DNA of 64,000 nt from Pelobates cultripes (GCA_933207985.1 OW240916.1:264523337-264587336), one strand, 5' to 3'; positions 1 to 10,047 are shown, counted from the first letter of the stretch. Numbers and translations are program-made. The notes: generated by a model not told the origin, from the letters alone.

Positions 1-164
1 CCTCTTCTAACGCCCAGCCTACCCTCTATACTAAATCCCAGTCCCCCTCCACATGGGCGTCCGCAGGAATTTTTCTGGGGGGGGAGGTATAATTGTAATG
101 ACATCCATGTTTGGTCCCTTTTTGACAGTGTCATGAAAGGGAAGGGGCATAGTCATTAACACAT

Positions 165-300
165 AAAGCCAGGGTGAATAGCATTTTCACAACTATGGTG
201 TCAGGAATACATGTTTGTATTGCTGACACTATAGTGTACCTTTAAGCAAATTAAAGGAACATTCTGGTCACCATAACAACTTAATCTAAATGAAAATGCT
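165..300. mobile_element. Fragments of TTAA-target MITE
   Basis: One fragment ends CACTATAGTGTACC followed by TTAA (242-245). A second begins TTAA (251-254) followed by AGGAACATTCTGGTCACCA. Both resemble the ends of the MITEs at 16105-16614, 17664-18145 and 35146-35537. The right limit of the second fragment is not resolved. Confidence 0.5.
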
Positions 301-470
301 ATGATGCCAGGAAGCCCCTGAGTGATCTCTTTCCTTTAAGGGGTTAAACTGCTCTCAAATGGTTTAACCCCAAAGGCTTGCTCCAACTCCAGATCTCCAG
401 GTCGTCAGTGGTATTCGGCTTCTGAAACGGAGTGTCAGAAAGTGCAGATTGACGTCAGGCATGGGTGCTG

Positions 471-604
471 CAGATTGGCTAGAGTGGTCAGTTGATGCTC
501 TAAGCCAATCGCTAGTTCCTGGTTCATAGATATGTTTTACTTTTTTATGAATGGGGAGCTACTGATTGGCTTAGAGTGCCAGCTGACTGCTCTAGCCAAT
601 CAGC
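471..604. repeat. Inverted repeat around GATTGGCTAGAG
   Basis: Positions 471-512 (GCAGATTGGCTAGAG...CTAAGCCAATC) pair with 562-604 (GATTGGCTTAGAG...CTCTAGCCAATCAGC) as an imperfect ~42-bp stem with a ~50-nt loop. This is likely the core of a fold-back MITE. No coding capacity. Confidence 0.6.
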
Positions 605-799
605 AAAACCCCTACCCAGCGGCACTCTGTGCTTCCCTACATTCAGTAAATAAAAGCGAACACATTAACACTGATATTTTTTTTTTTACCTGGGGGGATG
701 AGAAGGTTCAAAGCTTCCCTGCCAGGCCCAGGTACCAAAGCCTTATGATGTGGTGTCCAGAATAAAGTGGTGGGTTCACTTCACTTGTCCTTCCTGCTC

Positions 800-1590
800 C
801 AATCTCATTTTCTTCTCCTTCATTTGACACAGTCTTCTTTTTCTTCTGACACAGTCTTCTCTCCTCCATGGCTCCTTCACCTTTCTGCTACTTTCTGCTT
901 ATTTTGCACCCTTTCTCTTTCTGCTCCTTCTCCTACTTTATCTTTGTGCTCCTTGCTGTTCCTTCCTGCTCCTTGCTACCATTTTCTGCTCCTTCTCCTA
1001 CTTTACATTTGTGCTCCTTCTGATTTTTTTCTGCTCCTTTACCTTTGTGCTCTTTGCAGACCCTTCCTGCTCTTTGCAGACCCTTCCTGCTCCTTGCAGA
1101 CCCTTGCTGCTAATTTCTGCTCCTTCTCCTACTTTAATTTTGTGCTCCTTCTGCCCCTTCCAGCTCATTGCTGACCCTTTCTGCTCCTTGATGTGCCTTC
1201 ATGCTCATTTATGTCCCTTCTCCTACTTTACATTTGTGCTCCTTTTATCCCTTCCTGCTCTTTCCATCTCCTTGCTGACCCTTTCTGCTCCTTCTACTTT
1301 ACATTTGTGATGCTTAACCTTCCAGCTTCTTGCTGACCCTTCCTGCTCCTTGCTGACCATTCCAGCTCCTTGCTGATCCTTTGTGTTTCCTTGCTGATCC
1401 TTCCTGCTCCTTGCTGCCCCTTCTGGGTTAATTTCTGTTCCTTTGTGCTCCTTCTCCTACTTTACCTTTGTGCTCCTTGCTTTCCTTTCCAGCTCCTTGC
1501 TGCCCCATTCTGCTCCTTGATGTCCCTTCCTGCTCAATTCTGTTCCTTCTCTTACTTTACCTTCCTGCTCCTTGCTGACCCTTCCTGTAG
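800..1590. repeat. Pyrimidine-rich minisatellite (CTGCTCCTTGCTGACCCTTC-type units)
   Basis: A degenerate tandem array of roughly 18-25 nt units based on TGCTCCTTGCTGACCCTTCC and CTGCTCCTTCTCCTACTTTA. One strand is almost purely pyrimidine. Open frames through it (for example 767-1174 and 1011-1310) are low-complexity Leu/Ser/Cys/Pro translations and are not treated as genes. Confidence 0.75.
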
Positions 1591-1895
1591 GCTGTCTACC
1601 CCATCCCTCACTTACCTGGGAGGCTGTCTCCCACTCCCCACTTACCTGATCTATAGGCTGCCTCCCCCATCCCTCAGTTATTATGCTAATCTATAGGCTG
1701 TCTCCCACCCCCCATCCCACACCTACCTGATCTTTAGGCTTTCTCTCCCCCCATCCCTCACTTACCTAGTCTATAGGCTGTATCTCCCCTCCCCCTCCCT
1801 GACTTACCTGATCTATAGGCTGCCCCCCATGCCTCCCTTCCCTGATCTATAGGCTTCCCCCATGCCTCACTTAGCTGATCTGTAGGCTGTCTCTG
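1590..1895. repeat. ~45-bp tandem repeat (ACCTGATCTATAGGCTG unit)
   Basis: About seven copies of a unit containing CTTACCTGATCTATAGGCTG followed by a C-rich stretch and CCATCCCTCA. The copies differ by small indels. The array directly follows the pyrimidine minisatellite. Confidence 0.7.
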
Positions 1896-2113
1896 CAGTC
1901 TAGGAGTTGCTGGCTGCACTCTGTGCTGCTCCTCTGCAGATTCAGTCAGGAGAGAGAAGCAGGGATAAAATGTAGCTTCCTATCCCTGTCTCTCTCCATA
2001 CTGGCCAGTGCCGGTATTGCACTGTATTTTCAATTTCACACGAAAAATAGCAGAACAAGCTGAAAAATCCAGGGGGGGGGGGGAGCAAGTGCTCCCCCCT
2101 GTGGACACCCATG

Positions 2114-3075
2114 CCACTCCCTCTACTAAATCCCAGTTCCCCTCTCTACTAAATCCTGGCCCCTGTTTAAAAAAACACAACATATTAGCCAACAAGCAGA
2201 CTCCACTCTCATTGCTGCTGCCAGTATGCGACTCCCGAGTCCAGCTGCTGGTATACACCCAATGGCGCCATCAGCATCCTGTGCCAAAGTGGATCCTCCC
2301 GCTACTCCTTGAAACCCTGTAAAGGTGGAGTACGTTGACGTCACGTCGGAATGTGACGTGGTGTTGCATCCCTCCGTGCACCTCCAGGTCCTTCACTGTC
2401 CAGCCGTGGCCATAGCAACACTGACCAACACACACACACACTCACTGACAGACACATGCGCTGACAGACACACACACACTCACTGACAGACACACACACT
2501 CACTCACAGACACATTTACTGACAGACACACACACACACTCACTCACAGACACATGTACTGACAGACACACACACACTGACAGACACACACTCACTCACA
2601 GACACATGTACTGACAGACACACACACACACACTCTCACAGACAGACAGACACACACACTCTCACTGACAGACAGACAGACACACACACACACACTATCA
2701 GACACACACTGACAGGCAACACACAGACACATTTACACATTCTTGCACACACTCACAAATTATTTTATTTATTGCTCCCTACCTTTGGGAGCTGATGTGG
2801 GACCTCTCCCTGGGGTCCAGTGGGGATCTTCTCTCTGGAGGTCTCCCTATCTGCTCCTCACTAAACGCGCAGTTTAGTGATGCCGGGCCGGAATTATGTA
2901 ATATCACTACAGAGGGTGCGTGCGGGGGATCAGTGAGGAGCAGGAAGAACAGACTGAGCTGCTTCCCTGCCGCCAGCATCCTCTCCTCCCGGCAAGGTAA
3001 ATTTTAGCAGTGTAGGCACCTACAATGCGGGGAGAGCAGGTGCCTACTCTGCCATAACAGTAAGGATGTCAAACT
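2114..3075. other. No gene seen; repeat-derived sequence with a CA array and a small palindrome
   Basis: A ~340-bp CA-rich array (2395-2735) occupies the centre. At 3012-3047, GTAGGCACCT...AGGTGCCTAC forms a short palindrome like those in transposon ends. CpG-containing sequence at 2330-2400 resembles that at 33880-33920. No credible coding frame. Confidence 0.5.
2395..2735. repeat. CA-rich minisatellite (ACTCACTGACAGACACAC)
   Basis: An array of ACACACACTCACTGACAGAC-type units with variable CA lengths. It is similar in style to the array at 32740-33850 inside a hAT element. Confidence 0.85.
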
Positions 3076-3531
3076 TGCATCTCACTGGGCCGCAAAGATA
3101 TTCATTGTGGGCAGCATGCTTGCTTTAAAAAAGCCCTATGGTTTATAGTTAATCGAGGTGACTCCATCTTCAATTGTGAAATTAGCTGATTGACACATTC
3201 ATCCACGGTTATGTCATATATAACAAGTTTAGTAATGATTAGAAGTAGGTAGGCACAGATTTTAATAAGAAAATGACAACACAAATTATTCTAAGCCTAG
3301 GTGCTCACTTAAATAAGGTCCTATTCCCAAAGGGCCAAGAAAAATTACAGATAATATCCAATCAAGGAGCACAACCATTAATATGAAAAAAAATTATTAT
3401 AAGATAGGTACAAAGAAAATAGATATCTCACAATGCATATAATAAAAGATTCAAACATGACTCACATGCTGATAATGTACAAAAAGTTATCAAAGGTACT
3501 ATAGAAGCATCCAAACAGAACAAGTAATAAG
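3076..3531. other. AT-rich sequence, nothing recognised
   Basis: No coding frame, RNA gene or known repeat is recognised. It could be one arm of the host element into which the LINE downstream inserted, but no matching arm was found beyond 8155. Confidence 0.4.
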
Positions 3532-3581
3532 CAACTACCTAAATATCAATGTAATAAGTAATTAACGGAGATATCAAATCC
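3532..3581. repeat. Left arm of 48-bp inverted repeat flanking the LINE
   Basis: Starting at ACTACCTAAATATC and ending GATATCAAATCC, this arm is the reverse complement of 8108-8155 with two mismatches. The arms are 4.5 kb apart and enclose the L1-clade LINE, including its A-rich tail. Confidence 0.85.
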
Positions 3582-3715
3582 TAACAGAATATCAAGCCCT
3601 AACAGGGCTTGCTAATTGATTTTTCTTCCCTCCTCTCACTAATTCTCACTAATTCTGGTATGCATTTGTTTGCCTTTCATTTAATTTTTTTCTTTCTGAT
3701 ATTCTGTTAGGATTT
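3576..3715. repeat. Short inverted repeat at the 5' boundary of the LINE
   Basis: AAATCCTAACAGAATATCA (3576-3594) is repeated in exact reverse complement at 3697-3715. Its outer part overlaps the left arm of the 48-bp repeat, so the 5' boundary of the LINE carries two different inverted copies of flanking sequence. Confidence 0.8.
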
Positions 3716-3917
3716 AATATTTTTTTTTTCTCTCCCCTTCTGTTTTCCTTTCTTCTTCTCTTTCTCGTATTCAGAGAGGGAGGAGGAAGGAAGAGCAGAA
3801 GAATAGAGGGTATACAGCATAAGAGAATGTTGAAATAGAAATGTTAAATAAAATGTAGTTTTGGCTCCTTCAAAACGGGATGCAGCCTCCCCTGCCGGAA
3901 CCTGAAAAAAGGTTAAA

Positions 3918-4148
3918 GTGGGTATTAATACCCATCAAGGGAAGTGTTTTTTGACTCTTTTTAGAGTCGTAGGAATGTTAGGAAATAGACCTCAAGTGTT
4001 TGTAGACTTGAGGCTGTTTTATATATGTTTTGTAATGGGTTTAGTTTTCTTTTTTTTTTTTGGGAGTTCATTAGACGGTCTAAAGAGAGAAAGGGGGAGA
4101 GGGAGAGAGAGGAGAGAGAGGGGGAAAGAAAAAAAAGAGGAAAAATGA
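3918..4148 (+). CDS. Short open frame just upstream of ORF2 (76 aa), uncertain
   Basis: ATG at 3918, TGA at 4146-4148, six nucleotides before the ORF2 ATG at 4155. The N-terminal part is hydrophobic (a Phe run near residue 43) and the C-terminal 25 residues are almost entirely Lys/Arg/Glu/Gly because they translate the purine tract. No resemblance to ORF1 RRM or coiled-coil proteins is visible. It could be the tail of a lost ORF1, an upstream frame supporting reinitiation at ORF2, or chance. Position is the only support for coding. Confidence 0.2.
   Translation: MGINTHQGKCFLTLFRVVGMLGNRPQVFVDLRLFYICFVMGLVFFFFFGSSLDGLKRERGRGRERRERGKEKKEEK
4082..4145 (+). promoter_or_regulatory. 64-nt pure purine tract before ORF2
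   Basis: Every base from 4082 to 4145 is A or G (GAGAGGGAGAGAGAGGAGAG-type), and the tract ends ten bases before the ORF2 start. It may act as a translational or structural element of the LINE RNA, but no function can be shown from sequence. Confidence 0.35.
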
Positions 4149-4154
4149 CATTAT

Positions 4155-7100
4155 ATGACAATGGTTAAATTAATCACGATAAATATTCAAGGTTTAAATA
4201 TCCCTCAAAAAAGACTAGCTTTTCAAGATTACTTAAAAAAAGAACAGGTTCAAATTGCGATGGTCCAAGAGACACATTGGCGTAAACAGGATGAAAAGAG
4301 ATGGACCAGTAGTTCTTTTCCTTTAAAAGTTTGTTCCTCTAGGGAGGAGGGGAAAAGGGGTGGAGTTGCAATATTTTTCGCAAAAGATTTAAAAATAAAT
4401 ATAAAATTCTTGGAGATAGATCTGGAGGGAAGATTCATTATACTGATAGCTACAATTAATGAGGAATTGTTTACACTAGTCAATGTTTATCTACCAAATA
4501 AAAATCCTATAGGTCTACTGAGAAAAATATTAAATAAGGTTGAGATTATAGGAGTTGGATTAAAGATATTTGCAGGGGATTTTAATAGTATTCAAGACCC
4601 CCTATTAGATAAGTTCTCGGAAAAACAACCTATATGGGACAAACAAGTTTTAAAGAACGCAAGGATTTTTAACAATTTGATGAAAAAAGAAGGTCTATAT
4701 GATATATGGAGACTAAATAATCCTGCAGGGAAAGAATTTACGTTCTATTCCTGGCCCCATAATTCATATTCTCGAATAGACCTAATATTTGGAGATCTAA
4801 AACTAATAGAGAAAACAATTAAAATAGAAATTAAACCAGTAATATGGTCAGATCATGATAGTGTGAGCTTGGAATTTAATAGTAATAGAGTAAATAACAA
4901 CAAGAATATAACATGGAGATTAGATGAAACTCTATTATTAAGTAAGGAGCATAAAGATTATATAGACAGGATGATTATTTGTTATTTTGAAGAGAATGAT
5001 AATGGATTAGTGGAAAATGATATTCTATGGTGCTCATTTAAAGCAGTAATAAGGGGATATTGTATAATGCTTAACAAACTCAAGAAAAAAAAGGAAGGTG
5101 TAAATATACAAAATCTTTATATGGAATTATATAAACTAAATAAACTTAATATTGATAACCCAAGTAAAGATACTAAGTTAAAAATAGAGAAAATTAAATT
5201 AGAAATACAGGAAAAAACTTATGAAAGAATAAAAAAAAATATGCTCAAACTTAAAATTAAATATTACCATAAATCGAATAGAGCGGATAAAATAACGACC
5301 AATTTGTTGAAAAAAAAAAATATGACCAATCAGGTTGATAAAATAATAACTAATGATAATATCTCCCTTTTACCAGAACAGATAGGGAATGCATTTAATG
5401 AGTACTATGCTAATCTATATAGTCTTCCAGTAACTACTCCATCAGAAATAATAAAAAAATATATCAAGTCAGCCAAATTGAATAAAATAACAGAATCACA
5501 GATAAATAACCTAAATAAAGAGATTAGGGAAGAAGAGATTAAGATAACAATTGATAGATTAGAAACCTATAAAACTCCAGGTCCAGATGGATTCGGAAAT
5601 AGATTCTATAAAATTATGCAACCTCACTTGATACAACATTTAAAAAATACTTTTAATTCCGCAGTTAAAAAGGGCAGATTTCCTGAGGAAATGCTTAAAG
5701 CAAATATTTTACCTATATTGAAACCTGGGAAAGATCCTACTAGAGTACAGAGTTATCGCCCAATATCATTAATAAATGTGGATATCAAGATATTTTCTTC
5801 TATTATAGCTGGTAGAATAAAAGAAGTCATTAAGCAATTAATCCACCCTGATCAAATAGGTTTTGTACCAGACAGGATGTCAAGTAACAATATGAGACGT
5901 GTGATAAATGCGTTAGATTTCTCACAAAAGGAAAAAAGTCCCATGCTGATCCTGTCTCTAGATGCTGAAAAAGCCTTTGACAGGGTCAGCTGGGATTTTA
6001 TGAAGTTTACTTTAGAGGAATTAGGTATACAAGGTTGGTTGCTCGATGCTATTTTTGCTTTATATAAAGATCTAAAGGCGAGAACTATTGGCCCTGGTAT
6101 ATGTTCAGATTGGTTCAAACTGAATAACGGGACTAGACAAGGTTGTCCTTTATCCCCTTTATTGTTTATATTAACACTAGAGGTTTTAGCTAACAGAATC
6201 AGAAATAATGAAAAGATTAAGGGTGTTACAGCAAAACAGAAAGAAATGAAAATATCCCTTTATGCCGACGATACTATTCTTTTTTTGAAATCATCAAGAT
6301 CAATAACAAATGCAATGTCAGAAATTGATATATATAGTGCAGTATCAAATTATAAATTAAATAAAACAAAATCAACTGCCATATATATGAATATGACAAA
6401 GCAAGAAATAGATTCTTATCAAGAAACATATGGTTTTATTAAAGCCAAAATGTTTTTGTATTTGGGAATCAAAATTTGCAGAAAGGTAGAAAGTATTATG
6501 AGAATAAATTTTATGGATCTCCTTAAAGAGACTAACAAGAATTTGAAAGAATGGAGAAAACTAGAAGTATCTTGGGGAGGAAGAATAAATATTTTGAAAT
6601 CATATGTTCTACCAAAATGGATTTACTTGTTCAGAATGCTTCCGTTAGAAATTCCGAATGCATGGCTGACAATGATTAATAAGGCTTTTTCGGATTTTGT
6701 ATGGCGAGGAAAAAAACCTAGAGTTAAAAATGGAGTTTTAGCAAGAGGAATAAAGAAGGGAGGTCTAGGATTTCCAAATATAAGAAAATATTATGAAGCA
6801 GGAATTATTACGCATGTTATGGCTAGTCAATTGATACAAAACAAAGAGGAAGTATGGTGGTGGTTGGAACTAGATTATAGCCAACTAAGAAGTAAATTAG
6901 AAGTCGTCTGGAGTACAAAAAAACGTAATCTGCCCAGATCATATGTTTTAGGACAGATTATTCCTATTTGGCAAAAAATAAGGAAAAAAATAGGTTTGGT
7001 AAATAAGATATTTGGCTTTCAAAATTTAGAAATAATAGAATTAAATATGGAGAGTATATCCTTAAAATTATGGAAAGAAAAAGGAATAAATACTTTGGAG

Positions 7101-7904
7101 GATCTATTTGAAGGAAATAAAATTAAATCTTATAAAAAGTTAGTTGAGGAATTTAAGTTCCCTGACAAAGATATTTTTACTTATTATAGAGTAAAACATT
7201 ACTTGGAGAAAGTTGAGGTAGTAAAAGAAGGTAAGATGTATGATATTTTAAAAACAATCTTACATCAGAATAAGACAAAGCAATTGTTCTCCAGATGTGT
7301 TAGATTGTTGGATTTAATGGATGATTCTGTTCTGCCCACTGCCATTAAAAAATGGAACACTGAATTAAAAATAAATATTGAATTATTTGAATGGCTATGT
7401 ACGGCACAAAAAATTAACAAATATGTCCACTCCTTTGTATTGATAGAAACACATTTTAAGTTGGTTAATCAATGGTATATGACGCCAACAAAAATAGCTA
7501 AATTTGATGTATCAAGGGATATTAAATGTTGGAAATGCAGGGAGGAAAAGGGAAATTATATCCATATGTGGTGGTCATGTAAACAAGTGATTGTTATATG
7601 GCGGTGGGCTCAAATTATCATTCATACATTGTGTGATGTTAAAATGCCTTTAAAACCTGAAGTAATGTTATTACATTATAAATGGCCAAAATTGAATAAA
7701 ATAAATCAATTTTTAATTATTCATTGTCTAATGGCATGTAAAATAATAATAGCAAGAAATTGGAAGGGAGATATCCCCTTTAACATAAAATTAATAACAA
7801 TTCAGTTGGTTTACCAACTAAAAATGGAGAAAGATCATTGCAAACTTTTGAGGGATGATTTGAGCCTATGGGAAAAATTGGAGAAAAAATTATTACAACT
7901 GTAA
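4155..7904 (+). CDS. LINE (L1 clade) ORF2 protein: endonuclease + reverse transcriptase
   Basis: A 1249-aa uninterrupted frame. Residues 1-240 are an APE-like endonuclease with N10 (ITINIQG), E39 (QETHW), D142/N144 (GDFN), D209 and the SDH motif at 232-234. Residues ~470-760 are reverse transcriptase, with TPGPDG (~474), SYRPISL (~534), D603 (LSLDAEKAFDRVSW), GTRQGCPLSP (~659) and the catalytic YADD at 703-706. A C-terminal zinc knuckle C-X2-C-X8-H-X4-C sits at 1125-1142 (CWKC...HMWWSC). In this family the protein nicks target DNA and primes reverse transcription of its own RNA. All catalytic residues checked are present, with no stop or frameshift, so the copy may be young and could supply enzyme in trans. 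The first ATG (4155) is taken as the start; ATG at 4161 is an alternative. The YADD sequence and the CCHC C-terminus favour the L1 clade, which includes Tx1-like elements, over CR1/L2 or RTE. Confidence 0.95.
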   Translation: MTMVKLITINIQGLNIPQKRLAFQDYLKKEQVQIAMVQETHWRKQDEKRWTSSSFPLKVCSSREEGKRGGVAIFFAKDLKINIKFLEIDLEGRFIILIATINEELFTLVNVYLPNKNPIGLLRKILNKVEIIGVGLKIFAGDFNSIQDPLLDKFSEKQPIWDKQVLKNARIFNNLMKKEGLYDIWRLNNPAGKEFTFYSWPHNSYSRIDLIFGDLKLIEKTIKIEIKPVIWSDHDSVSLEFNSNRVNNNKNITWRLDETLLLSKEHKDYIDRMIICYFEENDNGLVENDILWCSFKAVIRGYCIMLNKLKKKKEGVNIQNLYMELYKLNKLNIDNPSKDTKLKIEKIKLEIQEKTYERIKKNMLKLKIKYYHKSNRADKITTNLLKKKNMTNQVDKIITNDNISLLPEQIGNAFNEYYANLYSLPVTTPSEIIKKYIKSAKLNKITESQINNLNKEIREEEIKITIDRLETYKTPGPDGFGNRFYKIMQPHLIQHLKNTFNSAVKKGRFPEEMLKANILPILKPGKDPTRVQSYRPISLINVDIKIFSSIIAGRIKEVIKQLIHPDQIGFVPDRMSSNNMRRVINALDFSQKEKSPMLILSLDAEKAFDRVSWDFMKFTLEELGIQGWLLDAIFALYKDLKARTIGPGICSDWFKLNNGTRQGCPLSPLLFILTLEVLANRIRNNEKIKGVTAKQKEMKISLYADDTILFLKSSRSITNAMSEIDIYSAVSNYKLNKTKSTAIYMNMTKQEIDSYQETYGFIKAKMFLYLGIKICRKVESIMRINFMDLLKETNKNLKEWRKLEVSWGGRINILKSYVLPKWIYLFRMLPLEIPNAWLTMINKAFSDFVWRGKKPRVKNGVLARGIKKGGLGFPNIRKYYEAGIITHVMASQLIQNKEEVWWWLELDYSQLRSKLEVVWSTKKRNLPRSYVLGQIIPIWQKIRKKIGLVNKIFGFQNLEIIELNMESISLKLWKEKGINTLEDLFEGNKIKSYKKLVEEFKFPDKDIFTYYRVKHYLEKVEVVKEGKMYDILKTILHQNKTKQLFSRCVRLLDLMDDSVLPTAIKKWNTELKINIELFEWLCTAQKINKYVHSFVLIETHFKLVNQWYMTPTKIAKFDVSRDIKCWKCREEKGNYIHMWWSCKQVIVIWRWAQIIIHTLCDVKMPLKPEVMLLHYKWPKLNKINQFLIIHCLMACKIIIARNWKGDIPFNIKLITIQLVYQLKMEKDHCKLLRDDLSLWEKLEKKLLQL

Positions 7905-8080
7905 AAGGAATGTCATTTGAAAAAGTTGGAAAAAGTTTGAAGTCTGTAGAACTCTCGTGGGGTGGTGGAAAGTTTTTTTTGTGTTTTTTGTCTTTTTTTT
8001 TTTCTTTTTATCTGTTTTTATGTGGATGAATGTATTTTAATTATTCTTTTGTAAAATGTATTTATGGTGGAAAATCTGCT

Positions 8081-8107
8081 AATAAAAAGACAATAAAAAA
8101 AAAAAAA
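8081..8107 (+). terminator. LINE poly(A) signal and A-rich tail
   Basis: Two AATAAA-type hexamers (CTAATAAAAAG, ACAATAAAA) run into an A14 stretch that ends exactly where the right inverted-repeat arm (GGATTTGATATC) begins. Confidence 0.8.
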
Positions 8108-8155
8108 GGATTTGATATCTCCTTTAATTACTTATTACATTGAAATTTAGGTAGT
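8108..8155. repeat. Right arm of 48-bp inverted repeat flanking the LINE
   Basis: GGATTTGATATCTCC...TTTAGGTAGT is the reverse complement of 3533-3580 with two mismatches. Homology stops abruptly after GGTAGT. Confidence 0.85.
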
Positions 8156-8585
8156 GTCTTGTAGCGGCTTCCTGTGCCTCTGCATTGTGGGCTCTCTGGC
8201 TATAGTTGTAGCATAATTAGCAAACAAAATTAATTTGCAATAAACAAATTTAATTTGCAATTATGCTAATTGTTTATACACAATTACAGGGTATGGTTGC
8301 ATAGTCTGGCATTCGTGTATACATAAGTGCCAGTGTGAAAGGGTTATTGGAAACAAAAACAAAAATTTTGTTTGAGCAAAAAAGGCTTTTAAAAAATAAT
8401 TTACCAAATAATAAAGTTACAGATAAGAAAACAATGGCATAGACATTTTCCCCACATATTCTCTATTCCTTTCACATATATATTATCCTATATAATGTAT
8501 GTGTTTTTTCATGTATTGTATATGTCTGTATATTATGTATACCTCCACTTTAGCTTTGCATTTTCCATACCATGCCACCCTCAAA
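8156..8585. other. AT-rich DNA with a ~60-bp imperfect palindrome, no gene
   Basis: GCATAATTAGCAAAC (from 8211) and AATTATGCTAATTGTTT (to 8274) form an AT-rich hairpin. Nothing else is recognised. Confidence 0.4.
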
Positions 8586-9665
8586 TTGCAGTCACAGACA
8601 CAAACACACTGGAATATGCACACATATACACACTCTGAAACACGCACATGCATACACACACACACAAAACACACTGATACACCGAGACACACACATTGAG
8701 AAATGACAAACAGATACACATTGAGAGATATAAAGTCATAATCTGTATCTGTGTGTATTTCTGAGTGCCTGGCACTGTCTAATTGTGCATGTGCCTGAGA
8801 GTGTGTGTGTAACAGAGTATCCTTGTGTATGAATGTATGTCTCTGTGAGAATGTATATGTTTGTGTCAGGGACCATATGTGTGTGGTGTAGCTGCTTGCA
8901 GTATGTTGTGTGTATGGGGGTCTGCCTGTGGACTTTATGCATTGTGTTTATGGCAAAGCTAAGTTTCATGACTGTGTGTGTATGATGAATGTCTTCAGCT
9001 GGTGACTGTGACAGGTTGAGTCAAGGGGAAACTGTGGCAATGTGAGTGTGAAAAGGGGAGGTTGGTAAATGAGACTGGGTGGGGGTGACTGACATAATAA
9101 GGGAGGGTAAGTATGACAGGGTTGTGATGTGAGTGTTAAATGGTTGGAGAGGGAGTGTGACAGGGCGAGTGGTGGCATGGTTGGATGTGCGAGTGTGACA
9201 GAACGAAGGGAGGGGAGTGCGACAGGATTAAGAGGGGTTAATGTGACAGGGTGAGTGTGACAGATCAAGGGCATGTGAGTTTGGTATGGTTGGAGGGGAT
9301 AAAGTACAGGATTAGGAGGGATTAATGTGAATGTGGATGGGTGAAGGGGCTGACAGCGTGGGGGGATGACTGTATGGGGGGTTGACTGTGTGGGGGGGGA
9401 TGACTGTGTGGGGAGGGGTGACAGTATGTGGGAGGGGATTGACACTATGGTGTGGAGGTAAAAGCATGTGCAGAGAGAGGTGACATTATGTGGTTAGGGG
9501 TAACACTACAATGTGGGTGGTGACAGCATGTGTAGGAGGGTTGATAGTGTGTGGAGTGAGGGTGACACTACAGTGTGAATTGTGAAAGTGTGTGTGTGTG
9601 TGTGTGTGTGGAGGGAGGGTGACAGTGTGTGGGGGGTGACAGTGTGTGTGTGGTGGGAGGGTGAC
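8586..9665. repeat. CA array followed by GT-rich degenerate minisatellite
   Basis: 8586-8700 is CA-rich. From about 8750 the same strand becomes GT-rich, with units such as GTGTGACAGGG, GGGGTGACAGTGTGTGGGGG and GGGATGACTGTGTG. The strand bias flips near 8720. The minus-strand frame at 8966-9445 is a low-complexity Pro/Ser/Thr/Leu translation and is not called as a gene. Confidence 0.75.
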
Positions 9666-10047
9666 AGAGAAACTGCTATGCTTTCATTGAAGGTTAATTC
9701 AGCCTCTAGTGGCTATCTCCCTGACAGCCACTAGAGGCCACTTCCTCAATCCTCAATGCGAAAATCACATTAAATTCACGCTGGACGTCCATTGAGTAAT
9801 GCTTTCCTATGGGCAGTTTGAATGCGCGCGCACCTCTGTCCGCGCATGCGCATTCAGAGCTGACGTTGGCAGGGGAAGGAGAGGTCACCAGCGCCGAGGG
9901 AGCGCTTCGCTGGATTAAGGTAAGTGGTTGAAGGGGTTTCAATCCCTTCAGCTCAGCAGTAGGGGGGCTCCGAGGGAGGGGGGACCTAATAAACCTTTAA
10001 TGCCAGGAAAACGTGTTTGTTTTCCTGGCACTATAGTGTTCCTTTAA
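9666..10047. mobile_element. TTAA-target MITE, left end lost
   Basis: Ends TTTTCCTGGCACTATAGTGTTCC plus TTAA (10044-10047). The inside (TAGTGGCTATCTCCCTGACAGCC, the CATTGAGTAATGCTTTCCTATG region, CpG-rich GCGCATGCGCATTCAG) matches the reverse complement of the complete copy at 35146-35537. The left end has been replaced by the GT-rich array. Confidence 0.7.

Larger units (their letters stand above)
52..2113. mobile_element. Non-autonomous TIR element (CATGGGYGTCC ends) with internal minisatellites
   Basis: The left end reads CATGGGCGTCCGCAG. The right end, read on the minus strand, is CATGGGTGTCCACAG, so the two form a terminal inverted repeat of about 15 bp with two mismatches. G/C runs lie just inside each end. 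The interior holds MITE fragments, a 45-bp tandem array and a pyrimidine minisatellite. Positions 1880-2030 resemble 20660-20830 inside another element (CTTCCTATCCCTGTCTCTCT), so this is a shared transposon module. No transposase was seen and no clear target duplication was found. The superfamily is undetermined. Confidence 0.5.
3595..8107 (+). mobile_element. L1-clade LINE with intact ORF2
   Basis: A ~4.5-kb non-LTR retrotransposon. In order it has a ~320-bp AT-rich leader, a short frame ending at 4148, a purine tract, the 1249-codon ORF2 (4155-7904), a ~190-bp 3' UTR, AATAAA signals and an A-rich tail ending at 8107. No recognisable ORF1 (coiled coil plus RRM) precedes ORF2, so the copy is either 5'-truncated or belongs to a lineage lacking ORF1. 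The coding strand is A-rich, as is usual for L1. The left limit is inferred from where the inverted flanking repeats stop. No ordinary target-site duplication was found; inverted flanking copies are present instead. Confidence 0.85.

Noticed and set aside
767..1696. Overlapping Leu/Ser/Cys-rich frames resembling signal or membrane proteins
   Set aside because: The hydrophobicity comes from a pyrimidine minisatellite; all plus frames are similar.
8966..9445. 159-codon minus Pro/Ser/Thr-rich frame
   Set aside because: Translation of the GT-rich minisatellite.
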